This document shows, piece by piece, positions 51,496-63,098 of a stretch of DNA of 64,000 nucleotides (position 1 is its first letter; each line of letters opens with the position of its first letter). This DNA comes from Symbiodinium microadriaticum (lineage: Eukaryota; Sar; Dinophyceae; Suessiales; Symbiodiniaceae): positions 401,792 through 465,791 of the forward strand of contig LSRX01000319.1 in the NCBI GenBank assembly GCA_001939145.1, written 5' to 3'. Below the pieces are notes generated by a model. It was not told the DNA's origin and did not search any database. It saw nothing but the letters and a program-made list of their open reading frames with translations. Made by a program: the position numbers and the translations under genes.

Positions 51496-51618
51496 TTAAT
51501 CGAGGGCAGCTTCACAGCCGCTGACTTGGCAACGAGAGCCTGCGCAGGCCTTGCATGTTATGAGCTTGTTTAGCGCTTCAAAGCTGAAGAAGAATTCTGC
51601 GTTATAGGCTTCTAGCCA
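51496..51618 (-). CDS. Terminal exon, cysteine-rich end
   Basis: The frame after acceptor TGCTGCACAG reads LEAYNAEFFFSFEALNKLIT, then CKACAGSRCQVSGC, ending at TAA 51496-51498. The four cysteines could bind zinc. The frame is also open further upstream. Confidence 0.5.
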   Translation of the reverse strand, partial: WLEAYNAEFFFSFEALNKLITCKACAGSRCQVSGCEAALD

Positions 51619-51822
51619 CTGTGCAGCAGTTGACGGTAGACAAGTATACGCCAAAGCCCTAAGCCCGACCAATGCCCCTTTCAATCCTACAAAACCCCAA
51701 GGGTCCATGTGCTCATCTAGTATATACATTGGCCCCAAAGTACCTTTTTTCGGGACTACTTTTAGCTGTTGAGGCTTGCCTGTTGCTCAAAAACAACCTA
51801 TAGCTTCAGGGAGTCTTACTTA

Positions 51823-51975
51823 TGGCTTCTGTATGAAATTCCCGAGTGGGTAGGCATTCCGGGCTGCAGATAGAGTCTGGGGCCAAAGATACTTGGCTTT
51901 CAGAGCATTGGTTGCAGATGCCGGGTTTGGGGCCAGGACCAGGAGGCTTCAGGGCCTCACAAAAAGAGTGTGCGG
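51823..51975 (-). CDS. Coding exon(s), unrecognised
   Basis: After acceptor CATTCTACAG the frame reads AHSFCEALKPPGPGPKPGIC, then NQCSESQ, with donor-like GTATCT. After CTGCAG a second piece PGMPTHSGISYRSH ends at AA|GTAAGA. The 29-nt interval between is unusually short and may be coding. Confidence 0.45.
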
Positions 51976-52253
51976 TCTGTAGAATGTAGAAATTTTCTAC
52001 AAACGCCATTGTCTCTCATGCAAAATCCCACGCTTGCTGCTACGAGGATGCTAGGAGGACGCTACGACGACATATAGAAATGCGAGGACGACATTTCTCA
52101 ATACAACGTTGCCCCTCTGGAGTAGCTCTGCCACACGCTCTGGGTCGAAGTTGTACTCGTCCTCTTAGCCGAAGGTTCTCAACCCCTATCTTCCAACTTG
52201 TATATACCAATATGTATATATATATATATACACATATCTTTTGACTTTATCAC

Positions 52254-52426
52254 CTTCAAAACTCGCGGTTGTGGGTCTTGAGTTGATAGTAAGTACGATC
52301 TGCCGTCTTCCGACATGTCGCGGAACAAGGTCGCAATATTGCTGCGCGCGTAAAGAATCAACTTCGTCAGCTGACGCAGTGCGTCAGCTGTAGCAGTGAA
52401 GGTCATCGTCATCGTCGTCTTCGACG
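52254..52426 (-). CDS. 173-nt coding exon, unrecognised
   Basis: Acceptor GGTGCCAG after a TTTAGGG-type tract (gene sense), donor AAG|GTGATA. The frame includes TATADALRQLTKLILYARSN, then LFRDMSEDGRSYLLSTQDPQ. Looks helical. Downstream is a TA microsatellite (52205-52232). Product unknown. Confidence 0.6.
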
Positions 52427-52708
52427 CTGGCACCCTAGACCCCAAACCCTAAACCCTAGACCCCTGAGCGTAGATCCCCTAAAGCCAAAGCTAAACCCTA
52501 AACGCTGCAAGTGCCTCGATGAAGCGTTTCTGCGCTTTCCCTAGGTAGTTTTTGGGGAGACCCTTTAAAGGGGACCCTTCTGAACCCTACTTGTGGACCT
52601 TATTGAGAGGGTCTATATCCCCAAGGGTCCCCCTAATCCTAACCCCTAGATTTTCTGCGGCAAAGCAGCCATCGACCCGAAGTTGAGGCCCCAAGATGTC
52701 CCCAGAGA

Positions 52709-52859
52709 CTCCAAAACCCCTTAATTAAGGAATATACCTTAAAAAAAAGTAGGAGCCCTAATAAGATTTAAGGTATATTCCTTAGTTAATATACCCTAAA
52801 CTATTATTTGGAACCCTAATCAGATTTAAGGTATATTCCTTAATTCAGGGGTTTTGGAG
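52709..52859. mobile_element. Family D fold-back with triplicated arm
   Basis: ACTCCAAAACCCCTTAATTA at the left and TTCAGGGGTTTTGGAGT at the right. AAGGTATATTCCTTA-type sequence recurs three times inside. Confidence 0.7.
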
Positions 52860-52919
52860 TCCCTGGGTCCAGATGATCTGTGGCGGCTCCAGCGATGATG
52901 ACGGTGATGGCGGTGAGGG

Positions 52920-53125
52920 TGATGATTTTGATGATAGTTCTTCTTCTTCTTCTTCTTACCATAACATGACATTATGACTATGACTATGATGTCTTATTAC
53001 TGTTGATATCATTCATTCATTCTTAACAGTATCGTCATTACCACTATTTATGTTACCAGCATTATACTGTTATTAGTATGCTTTTTCTTATGTTGTTCTT
53101 ACTGTTGTTATTATCATTATAGGAG
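52920..53125. repeat. AT-rich triplet region
   Basis: (TTC)n, then ATG/ATT/TTA-rich low-complexity sequence. No coding signal. Confidence 0.7.
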
Positions 53126-54990
53126 CGATCTTTCGGGCCCTCTGATAATTGCCAGTCCCCTGCGTGGATTTAGGGTTTAGGGTTGGACGAGCTGGGGACC
53201 TATACTGCTAGAGTGTGTACTGTATAGGAGTCCTAGGAATCCCCCTTGAGGGATCTACTTTTTGCATCTTTTCAGGGACCTGGGAAAACACTTCCAGAAG
53301 GACCTTAATGAGACGTGCGTGCGCGCTTCAAAAGAAGCTCCTGGTCCCATTATTAAGGGATACCTGTAACTCTCTTGACCTACAGATTAGCACCCACTAC
53401 TAAATTACCCCTTAATCAGGAGGTAGAACCCATAAAACTGTGGTTAATCAGAGTCCCAGGTATACCTTAAATCATACTGGGGATCCTTCCACAATTGCAG
53501 GCATATTCCTCAATGGATTTTGGGAGGTCTGGGCCTTGACCCCTGGGAAAATGGGCACCAATGTAGGGGCCTAGATCATTACCCATACTACTTTTGGGGA
53601 TCCTTATTAGAACTGTCGTATAATATACCCACTCTAATGATTGAGGCTTCTACACTACGTAGGCCTTAAACCCTAAACCCGAACCCCAGTGCGGGGCCTG
53701 ATTTGCTTAGCGGCTTCAGCTAGGCCTAAGGGTCCAAGTGCCTAGTCGTCATCTACTTGTTGGATGCTGCACCCACTCAGTAACAGTTGAGAAATATTCA
53801 CAATATGGATATATGAGGCCCTTACTTGTAGCCCGATTATAGACTGTTACTGTATGGGGGCAGCACCCAGTCTACTTGATAATAGAAACCCTACAGCCCT
53901 ACTAGGAAATGTTCCTTTGGAACCTCCCTTAAACGCACAGGAGACCCCCAAACCCTAAACCCTAAACTCCTAAACCCTAAAACCCTAAACCCCAAAACCC
54001 TAAACCTCTAAACCCTAAACCCCTCAACCCTAAACCTTAGACCCCAAAACCCTGAAAAAAAAACCCAATGAATCCCCTACGCGCAAGAAGCCCAAAGTAC
54101 AAAAGCCACCCCCGGGGCCCCCGAAGCTCTCACGAACCTCCCAAAGACCTGCATGAACTCTCGAACATGTCCTAAATCCACTATGTTAGGGTTTACCCAT
54201 AGGCTCCATAGTAGTTCCTTTTTGTGGTTCATATATTAGGATCCTATAAGGTAACCCCAGAAAGGAACTACTATGGAGCCTATGGGTAAGAACCCTAAAC
54301 CCTAAACCCTAAGACCCTAAAAAGAAACCCTAAAACCCCACTAAAACCCTACTAAAGCCCTAAACCCCTAAAACCCCTAAACCCCTAAACCAACCTTAGG
54401 GTTTTGGACCTTAAACCGCGGATTCGAGACTCTTAAAACCAAACCCGCAAAGCACGCCTGTAGAATTCCAAAATAGCCCCCCCCCCTGTCAGCACCCGTA
54501 TAGAAACTCCTGGGGTTTAGGGTTTTAAGGTTTTAGGCTTTACGGTCTAGGTTTTAAGGCTTTAGGGTTTAGGGTTTTATTTTAAGGCTTTTAGGGTTTA
54601 GGGCTTTAGGGTTTCAGGGTTTTAGGGTTTCGGGTTTCCTTTTTGGGGCTACCTTTTTAGGATCCTTAATAAGGGAACTAGAATGGAGACTATAGGTTTT
54701 TCAGAGAGGGTTTACCTGGGACTCTAATTACCTACAGTTTTATGGGTTCTACCTACTATTTAAGGGGATCATGGCTGCTAAACTGTAGGCAAAGAGAGCT
54801 ACAGGTAGGGTGTAGGTTAGAGAGTTTTGAGGCTCCTGGCTTTGGGTTTGCTANACCCCAAAAGCCCTAGACACTAAAGCCCTAAACCCCTAAACCCTAA
54901 ACCCCTAACCCCTAAACCCCTAAACCGGGGCCCCTAAGTATGAACCGGAAACCCAAGCCCGACCCACATGTTCCCGAAACCCGGAAACCC
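53126..54990. other. Repeat and fold-back rich stretch
   Basis: Holds family C (53363-53460, 54715-54805) and family A (54194-54288) elements, and a unique fold-back at 53765-53862 with arms TGCTGCACCC/GGGCAGCACC. CCCTAAA tracts lie at 53945-54060 and 54290-54390, TTTAGGG at 54510-54640, and a single N at 54854. No secure exon. Confidence 0.5.
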
Positions 54991-54996
54991 ACAAAC

Positions 54997-55098
54997 CCCA
55001 TCAACGAATCAGTAGAATTCAGTAGAATCCGAAGAGAAGCCAATCCCAAGGGTCCGATGTGCTTAGAATGTTCGGCACTTGGGTTTTGTAGAGCTGTT
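54997..55098 (-). CDS. Coding exon, unrecognised
   Basis: The minus-strand frame includes RTALQNPSAEHSKHIGPLGL, then RILLNSTDSLM, with donor GG|GTTTGTG. The right boundary is uncertain and an overlapping frame is also open. Confidence 0.45.
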
Positions 55099-55176
55099 CT
55101 CAAGACCATAAGCCCTGAACCCTAAACTAAACCTTAAGCCCTAAACCCTAAACCTTAAACACTATAAACCCTAAAC

Positions 55177-55258
55177 CGTAAAGATGCAGTTGCCAAGCAA
55201 GTTGCTGCTGGCCGCGGAAGCCGGAACGTCCGGATAAAACGTGGGTGAAGGGCAGAGG
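55177..55258 (-). CDS. 82-nt exon with telomere-type donor
   Basis: Acceptor GGGAGGAG, donor G|GTTTAGGG, 27 codons plus 1 nt. The frame includes FTHVLSGRSGFRGQQQLAWQ. Product unknown. Confidence 0.55.
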
Positions 55259-55622
55259 CTCCTCCCAAACAGGTGTTTTGGTGGTTTGAAAAAAGGTCCC
55301 AAAGGGTCCTAAGTACCTATATGGTAGAATGTAGGGTTTCTATAATAGGAATTGCTAATATGATTTTGGGAAGTAGTCCCCATAACAGTACTTAGGACCC
55401 TTTGGGGGGGTGCATACATGCATAGGCTCCATGGTAGTTCCCTTTTCGTGGTTCCTATTTAGGATCCTATAAGGTAACCCCAGAAAGGAACTCCTTTGGA
55501 GCCTATGGGTAATACACACATGCATACATACATGCATTGCATGTACTTGAGCTACATACAGCAATGTGTATGTGCGCGGAATTTCTGCTTCTATGTATTC
55601 ATATTCACATTCGGCGATTACA

Positions 55623-55735
55623 TGTATGTCTGTCTGCCTGCCTGCCTGCCTGTCTGTCTGTCTGTCTGTCCGTATGTATGTATGTATGTATGTATGTATG
55701 TATGTATGTATGTACGTACGTACTGTATACATATA
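55623..55735. repeat. TGCC/TGTC/TGTA tetranucleotide array
   Basis: Three tetranucleotide motifs in succession, (TGCC)n, (TGTC)n and (TGTA)n: stepwise single-base drift of one array. Confidence 0.9.
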
Positions 55736-56653
55736 TATGCATGCACACATGCATGTGTGCATACATACACTCATGCATGTAGACCTGATGGCATGATTAC
55801 TTCGACTGTGGCTAGCGTTAACCTTGTGTGCTTCACGCAGGGCTTTCAAGTTTCTGCTTAGGTCCGGTCGGTGGTGAGAAACCACCCTTTGCCCGAAAGG
55901 GAGGTAGGGACTCCGGCGTTTAGGGTGTCGGCAAGTTGGTCGGCTTTTCGTCTAGGTCGCAGGGCCTCAAGATGGTTCAGTGCCTACCGATTAGGTGTAA
56001 GGCTCAGGCTTTGACGCGATTTTGGGTAGAGTGATATGGTTTCAAGTTCAGGGACCGAAAAAATCACACAAACCTTCGGAAACCTACCCCAGTACAGGGA
56101 GCTTTTGTCTCCCTGTCCCCTAAACCAACCCTAAACCCCTAAACCCTAAACCCCTAAACCCTAAACCCTGTCGGTGGTTTGGAGGCTCCATAGGATTCTG
56201 GGCCTTTCTATGTCCTACCTGGAGCCTATACATCCTTCCTTTTTGGGTTTTGGGGTTGAGGGTTTGGATTTAGGGTTTTGGGGTTTTGGGGTTTAGGGTT
56301 TTAGGGTTGAGGGTGCTCCTTGTTATGATTTCCTTTTATAAGTCCGTAAGAAGGCAGGTCATTTGGGGCCTAGGGTTTAGGGTTTAGGGCCAAACTGCCT
56401 GAACAAACAGAAGGGACCCCTACAAAGTGGGTACATTTTTGAAGATACCCCTTTTCATGGGCCGCTGTATCTAGTACGGGCGTTGGGGTACATATGGGTT
56501 TATCGGGTTCAGGGGTATAGGGTGTTGGAAAACATATAGGTGCAGTAAACCTGTACACCTGAAACCCTAAACCCTAAACCCTAAACCCCTAAACCCTAAA
56601 CCCCTAACCCCTAAATCCTAAACCCCTAAACCCTAAACCCCTAAACCCTAAAC

Positions 56654-56768
56654 CCCCCGTAAACCATCCCCTTTCCCCTTCCCATCGCGCCGGCGAGGGC
56701 ACGATGCCAGCGAGCGCCGGAGCGACAGGGGACGTCATTGGCGAGCCATGGTGGAGAAGGCAAATCCC
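56654..56768 (-). CDS. 115-nt exon with telomere-type donor
   Basis: Acceptor TCAATGAG, donor GG|GTTTAGGG, 38 codons plus 1 nt. The frame includes LLHHGSPMTSPVAPALAGIV, then PARWEGERGWFTG. GC-rich. The plus strand also has an open frame starting ATGCCAGCG, so strand is not fully certain. Confidence 0.45.
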
Positions 56769-57278
56769 CTCATTGAAGAAACCCTAAACCCTAAACCAGG
56801 AGAAGGGGCGCTAGATATGTTCTAGATATTATAGATGAGGGTTGTGAGGGCTTTTCCTTCGGCTTAGGGCTTGGGATGCAGGACTTTGGTTTAAGGCTGA
56901 GCGTTTACGTGGTTTGCGTGGGTTTTGGTGCTGGGGTCGCAAATGCGCTTCCGGGGTGCGGTGGGTGCCTTAGAGGGCAGTGCTTCGGCTGGGGTTGCAA
57001 TCCCCTATGCTATGAATGCGCAGAAAGGTTAATGACTATAATATAAGAAAAAGATAATTATGGGTGGAGCTTCTGTATTAATTATGCCTATGATTATGGG
57101 TGGAGCTTCTGTATTTATTATGCCTATGACCCTAAACCTAAAACCCTAAAGCCATAAAACCCTAAACCCGAAGCCCTAAACCCAAGCTTTACGATAGGCT
57201 TATGGGGAGCTGCTGCCGGCCTGCTTCGCGGCCAGAGCTTTAAGCTTACAGCGGCAGCTCCTTCTAAGAAGGGCTGCT

Positions 57279-57600
57279 CTAAGGTGTAGAGGCTGCGGCA
57301 CAGAGCGAGGTTTAGGGCTTTAGGGGTTTAGGGCTTTAGGGCTTTAGGGCTTTAGGGGTCTAGGGGTTCAGGGTTTAGGGGTTTAGGGGTTTAGGGGTTT
57401 AGGGGTTTAGGGTTTAGGGGTTTAGGGTTTAGCTCTAANCTATGTCCTACCTGGAGCCTATACATCCTTCCTTTTTGGGTTTTGGGGTTGAGGGTAGGGG
57501 TTTAGGGGTTTAGGGGTTTAGGGGTTTAGGGTTTAGGGGTTTAGGGTTTAGCTCTAAGGTGTAGAGCTGCGGCACAGAGCGAGGTCTTCGTGGTTCAGGC
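57279..57600. repeat. Patchwork duplication around a single N
   Basis: 56208-56263 is repeated at 57440-57495, right after an N at 57439. The TTTAGGGG tract and the GCGGCACAGAGCGAGG block before the N (57290-57438) also recur after it (57497-57590). A mis-join is likely. Confidence 0.7.
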
Positions 57601-57602
57601 TT

Positions 57603-59788
57603 TACCCATTGGCTCCATTGTAGCTCCTTTTTGGGATTACCTTATAGGATCCTAAATACAAATCACAAAAAGGAACCACAATGGAGCCTACAGGTAGTGA
57701 GTCTATAAGGGTTTCAGGGTCCGTCAAAAGTTCCATAAAGCTCATCGACGGGTCCTTGAAGCGCTTGTAGCTTAGGATTTGTTGGGTGTTAGGGTTACTT
57801 GGAGGTTCATGGGTAGTTAGGGTAGAGATAACTGGAATTATAAGCCCCAGTATCTTGGTTGTAACCATGGTTAGCCTTCTCATAACCCCACTTATAACTA
57901 CCCATGAACCTCCACAAGCAGACCCATAGATTCCTTAAGCGAAGCCTTAAAACCCATCTAGAACCCTTAAAAGAACCCTCCCTAAAGCCTAAACCCTAAC
58001 CCTAAACCCTAAACCCTAAACCAAGCCCATCTAGGACCCTTGAAAGGACCCTCAAAAGGAACCCCAACTGCCCGTGGAACCTTAAGGGGCTTGGGGTTAG
58101 GGCTTATAAAGGGCTTAAACCCTCGTCCCTAGACCCTAAACCTCAAACCCTAGACCCCGAAAGCTTAAACCCTACACCCTAAATCTTAACCTCTAAACCC
58201 TAAATCTCAAACCTTAAGCCCTAAATCTAAAGCCCCAAACCTGAAACGCAGTTGCGCAGCTCTGGGTGGAGTGGCGGCTGCTCAAACTCTGAAGACGGAT
58301 GTGGTTGAGATTCGAAGAGGCTAGAGGGTTTAGGGTTTAGGGCCGTTTAGGGGTTTAGGGCCTAAACCCCTTAACGGCCCTAAGACCTAAACCCCCTAAC
58401 CTCTTCGAATCTCAACCGTTTAGGGGTTGGGGCTTTAGGGTTTGGGGCTTTAACTTGGTTCCTGAGTAGCCCCTTTATAATCAGGGTACCCTTTTTCCTA
58501 CTATTCGGTTTTAGTAAGGGGGCCCTAAAATAAAAAAAGGGCAAAAGGGTACCACTCAGGGACCTAGGTCTAAGGTTTACCCAAGTTTAAGTTGACTTAG
58601 GGTTTCGGGCTTCGGCGAGGAGCTGAGAGGTCCGGGTTCCTAGGCTGGCCCTTCAAAGGAGCCTCTGAAAAGCCCTCCTTAAACATAGACCCTCTTAGGC
58701 CCAAGATGGGACAAAAATCTGAACTATCCCAAAAACCTTCTTAGGCCCAAGATGGGACAAAAATCTGAACTATCCCGAAAACCCTAAACCCTAAACCCTA
58801 AACCGCCAAAGGCCTACCTGGGCTCTCCTAGTTTGAACTCTCTGGAAATGGCCAGGCCAAGCTCTCAACTTTGCTCCCCTAGTGGTTTAGGGTTTGGGGT
58901 TTAGGGTTTAGGGTTTAGGCAGTGTCTGTAACTCCCGTTTTCTGGGCTCTCGTAAAAAAGGATTTAGTTCAAGTTGCCACCATAAAGAAACCATATTATT
59001 TAGTATAGATTGTAGATCCCCATCATGGTAACTTAAACTAAAATCCCTAGCAAGAACCCAGATTTCCATCCACACTTACGGGATCCTTGAGGGAGCCGGG
59101 TCAAAGGTACATCACCCAGAACTCCCAAACTCCCCGTAGATTCCTCTCAAAGGTTCCTAAGGACATCAGCCATATCCCCAAACCCTAAACCCTAAACCCC
59201 AAGTCACGACACAAAGTCTAGTTTTAGGGTTTAGGATCTAGGGTTTAGGGTACTCTCCGAAGCGAAAGAGACGCCTCGCAACAAGGCCCTAGGAGACTTG
59301 GCCCTGCCGCTTGGAGTCTAGGGAAAGGAAACTACAGCTGGGGAGTTTAGGGTATATAGGGGTTCTCTTAGGCTCCTAAAAAAGTATATAGACCTTCTAG
59401 AAGGCTCCTATAACGGTAGCTACCCACTTGAAATTAAATGTGCTAGATTCAGGGCTTTCGCTACCGGAAGTCCCCGACACTTGCGGTTTAGGTTCTTAGG
59501 GTTAAGGGCTTTGGGTTTAAGGTTTAGGGTTTAGGTTTAGGGTTTAAGGTTTAGGGTTTAGGTTTAGGGTTTAAGGTTTAGGGTTTAGGGTTCCGGGGGG
59601 GGGCACATCATGCTTATGCTTATAGTAACCCTAAGGGTCCATGTACTCATATAGTATATCCATTGGCCGCAAAGTACCTATATAGGGACTACTTTAAGGC
59701 CAAAGTATATACTATTTGGGTACATGGACCCTGAGGGTTAGAGAAGTAAAATCTATCTATCTCTATATATATATATATATAAGATAAT

Positions 59789-59824
<36 letters not shown>

Positions 59825-60200
59825 CATACATACCCTACACTTTGACGTAGGCCTTCAAGTCTTCAAGTGGGCAGTCCTCTAAAGTAGGGTCCCTTTTAGG
59901 GTCCTTTTTATTAGGGTGCGGTACTGGTGACCTAAAAGGGACCCTAGTTTAGAGAACTAGCCAAGTGCCTATCTAGGAACTCTACCTATGTATGTACTGT
60001 AGTATTTAGGCTTTAGGGATTAGGGTTTAGGGCATACTATACAGGTACAGGGAGCCATAAGACAATGCTTCTCGTGGATCTGGAAAAAGAGGGCGGTGTG
60101 CGGCTTTGTTGCTTGGGGGTTCAGGGTTTAGCCGATGCAAGTCACGTGGAGGTGGACAACTTACGTAGATACTTCCGAACCTCTTCACCGAACATCGCCG
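57603..60200. other. Fold-back and telomere-type rich stretch
   Basis: Family A 57603-57696, H-like 57798-57915, I 58447-58566, B 58942-59061, E 59636-59737 and F 59872-59953, with telomere-type tracts between (57985-58030, 58325-58440, 59510-59600) and a TA microsatellite (59755-59832). A 40-bp segment at 58694 is repeated at 58735. No exon assigned. Confidence 0.6.
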
Positions 60201-60215
60201 TAGAAGAATCCTCAC

Positions 60216-60305
60216 CCCCGAAACTCCTTTCTTGAGGACATCTGCCGCATTACTTGCAATGTCACGTACACGACCGAACTGGGATCCCACACAGCCTCGG
60301 ACGTC
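60216..60305 (-). CDS. 90-nt coding exon, unrecognised
   Basis: Exactly 30 codons between acceptor TTGCCTCAGCAG and donor GGG|GTGAGG. The frame includes GSQFGRVRDIASNAADVLKK. Phase 0 at both ends. Product unknown. Confidence 0.6.
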
Positions 60306-60626
60306 CTGCTGAGGCAACAGGCTAGTGAGTGTAGACAAATGTCATAATGTGAGTAGTTTTCTAAATTAGGGTCCCCTCTTTTAATAAGGGTGCAGTACTA
60401 TATTGGGGATCTAAAAATGGGACCCTACTTTAGAGAACTACCCATGTAGCACGTCGAGTTTATGGCGCTGGGACATAAACGAAATCCTCAAGCCCCGTAC
60501 CAACAGGGTTCATCCCACACTAAGACCACAAGACCACAAGTATGTTGTAAAGGATCCAGATGTCTTGCGATTTCATGTTGAAGGGTTCAACCCAGTAGGG
60601 ATTGGGCGGTTTAGAGATTTCGGGAT

Positions 60627-60706
60627 TCAGGGCGCAGTGAATGTAGATGCAACCGTCGTCTTTTCGTCTGGCTCTGTGGCGCGCCCCGTGCGCAACCCCG
60701 AATCTC
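60627..60706 (-). CDS. Terminal exon, unrecognised
   Basis: The minus-strand frame includes LRTGRATEPDEKTTVASTFT and ends at TGA 60627-60629. The acceptor is perhaps TTTGAG at 60707. Confidence 0.45.
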
Positions 60707-61151
60707 AAATTCTACAGCCCGAAACCCCAACACCCCAAAACCCAAAACCTCAACCCCTTAGACACCTCTATCTGAAAAAAACCCTGAAAGACTAAACCCT
60801 TCCAAACCTGAACTCTCAAAGTCCTAAGTACCAACAGGCCGTCAGCCTGCACCCTTAGGGACGTGGGGCTTTGGATTTGGGAAGATTTGGACCAACGTTC
60901 GGAGTACGGCTTCGCTTGAAAACGAAATGAACCCAAAAAGCCTTTAAGGTTCATATGCCGAAAAAACGGGATTCATCGTGTCCGTTATATAGGGCCCCTA
61001 CTTTTAAGGCCAGGGCCCCTACTTTTGAGGCTTCTTTATGCTTCTTTGGCCCTTAAACAGGTCAGGTCGCATTGAAGGACTGATCTGAAGATCCAGAGAT
61101 GCAACAACAGCCCCAAACCATAAAAGCCCAAGGCGCTTTCCTTCAAGCTGA

Positions 61152-61297
61152 TCAGGTATTCTCTTCCGATATGTATTGTCTTCCAATGACGAATATGTCT
61201 TCGGATAGCTCTTGCTGCTGCTCAAGAAGATGGGAAGGCAACTTGCTTAGCAGCAACCCGTCCTCCTCCACATAGCACTCATGGAATTCGACCTTAA
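61152..61297 (-). CDS. Terminal exon, 47 residues, unrecognised
   Basis: 146 nt from acceptor GGCTAAG to TGA 61152-61154. The frame includes HECYVEEDGLLLSKLPSHLL, then EQQQELSEDIFVIGRQYISE. Acidic and helical. Family not recognised. Confidence 0.6.
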
Positions 61298-61378
61298 CTT
61301 AGCCAGTATAAGTTTTTTGGTGCTGTTGATTCGAGCTTTCGTGCTTTAGCGCTTAGGGTGTTTCAGGGTGTGGAGGTG

Positions 61379-61668
61379 TTAATGGTCGTTCTCTTTGTGC
61401 TTGGCGTGGGGCTTGCAATTTACGTGCCGCTCTTGATCCTGAGGTTGCTTCGCTGCGAGCCCTAAACCACACCTTGCGCATTCCTGCAGTTTGTGTTTTG
61501 ATTCGTTGTTCGGAAGGAACTCTGGTGTGCTGGTCTCAGGAAAGCCTTTCTGGATGCATGTGTGGAGCCTGTGGAGCTGTGTTCTCGGTCGATTCAAGCT
61601 CAGGAGTTGGAATGAGAGGTTGATAACCAAGATCGTGAGGGAAGGGCTGTCATGATCGGGAGCTTGGT
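61379..61668 (-). CDS. Terminal exon with C2HC-like motif
   Basis: After acceptor TTTCCACAG the frame runs about 96 codons to a stop at 61379. It includes DSPSLTILVINLSFQLLSLN and, near the end, CARCGLG and ERHVNCK, a spacing compatible with a small zinc finger (C-x2-C ... H-x2-C). Function unknown. Confidence 0.5.
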
Positions 61669-61725
61669 CTCGTGCTGTGGAAACGTTTTCCAACGTAAGG
61701 GAACAAACTACATGTCAAAGCGTAG

Positions 61726-61868
61726 TCAATGCTGGACTCTGGGTGACAGAAGCATGTCTTCAACATGCAGATTGTCAGCAGGTGAACTCGAATGCAGCAG
61801 GACAGCGGTTTGGGAAATGTTGGTGCTGTGCAAGCTACAGCTCATACTCCACAAACAGCCGAGTTCTG
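61726..61868 (-). CDS. Terminal exon, unrecognised
   Basis: The frame after acceptor GGGTTTTCAG includes TAVLLHSSSPADNLHVEDML and ends at TGA 61726. The plus strand is also open. Minus is preferred because of the acceptor and context. Confidence 0.45.
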
Positions 61869-62082
61869 AAAACCCAAATCCCCGCATGGGAGAACGAGCA
61901 ACCCGAATGCGTTTTGGGGCTTGTTTCATGCTTATGGCTTACATTCACGTTCATGTGCTTCAAAATATAGAATTATAGGATCCGATGACAGAAGCGAAGC
62001 CTTCAAACCAAGAAGCGCATTCAAAAATTACGAGCAAGTACATGGACCCGGGGGTCCTTCTGATACATGCCCCAATACTTAC

Positions 62083-62555
62083 CTCTTAGGGCCGTTTAAG
62101 TGTATGCAACCCAGCCACCATGTAGTTGCGCTCCCGCTCGCATCCTGGAATGCCTCACGAGATCAACAAGCCGCCCCAGAAAGCAACGGCCCTAGAAGGC
62201 TGGATGCCTTTATGAAAGGGTTTGATTTTCTGTAGTTGCATACATTCGGGATTATAAAAAGGGCCTCCGTAATAGTGACATACCTTATGGTTTTTCGATG
62301 TTTTTGGAACTTCGGCTAACGAAGATATCATCGTCCCATCCAGACCGTAAAGCCGCAAACAACAACCTCATAGCCGAGCAAGTTTATGCCCAGAAAGTTT
62401 AACAACAAACCAACATCAGACGCACAGGTTGCCCCTAAAGCCAGAAGTGACGTCCATCTCCAGCTGGGAGACTTTCAATCCGAGCATCCACTATCGCATC
62501 TCGCACGCGCGCGCGGATTGCGATGGAGGACCACAAAATCCCATTGTAGTTGGTT
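62083..62555 (-). CDS. Three-exon gene piece, unrecognised
   Basis: Exons 62452-62555 (NYNGILWSSIAIRARVRDAI, VDARIESLPAGDG), 62284-62366 (LYGLDGTMISSLAEVPKTSK; donor AAG|GTATGT) and 62083-62229 (KPFHKGIQPSRAVAFWGG; donor AG|GTAAGT). Introns are 85 and 54 nt. The first two joins are in phase. The last exon needs a one-base frame change near 62155 to continue into DASGSATTWWLGCIHLNGPK, so an assembly indel or decay is possible. Further coding-like pieces lie upstream (about 62590-62645, DVEALLRTRHGTLTSY; 62708-62740; 62770-62890). Confidence 0.65.
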
Positions 62556-63098
62556 CTGGCTCAGGGCCGCCATACGAAGATTGGTATCCTGTCTAGTAGG
62601 AGGTCAATGTGCCATGTCGAGTGCGCAGCAGTGCTTCCACATCTAAGCCCTTGCACACACAAATTACGACACTGCCTCTTTCGTGCTGTCTATTCCATCT
62701 ACACCTGCTCGCAACCCACAAGCGGTCTGTTCCGCAACTTGTGACCACTGTGCTCGTTTGCTATCGCCCCGTGACAACTCTCACACCGCTGAATGGCTGG
62801 ATGGATGCAGCCGGACTGCGCACAAGACAGACAATGTCACAAGGTCAACGGAATGACCAGATCGAAACGAGCGCATGGGAACATGAAGCATGATGGTTTT
62901 TGGCTTCGCGGTGTTTGTTGTCGTTCTCAAGATTGGAGCAACATCTTGGCTGAGGCCGCGGTGGTATGCTCGAAAATACCGTTTGGGCCTACTTTAAAAA
63001 CCCTAATCTCTAAACATTAAACTTTACATGGTCTCCAGATAGAAACTACGTCTGGCTGAATCTAGTATAAAGCTTGGACCCACTAGCCTGACGTGGTT

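Noticed and set aside
62609..62893. Plus-strand frame with MDAAGLRTRQTMSQGQRND
   Set aside because: Plausible sequence, but the minus strand is open across the same DNA with a donor GCG|GTGTGA and continues a phased minus-strand gene to its left.
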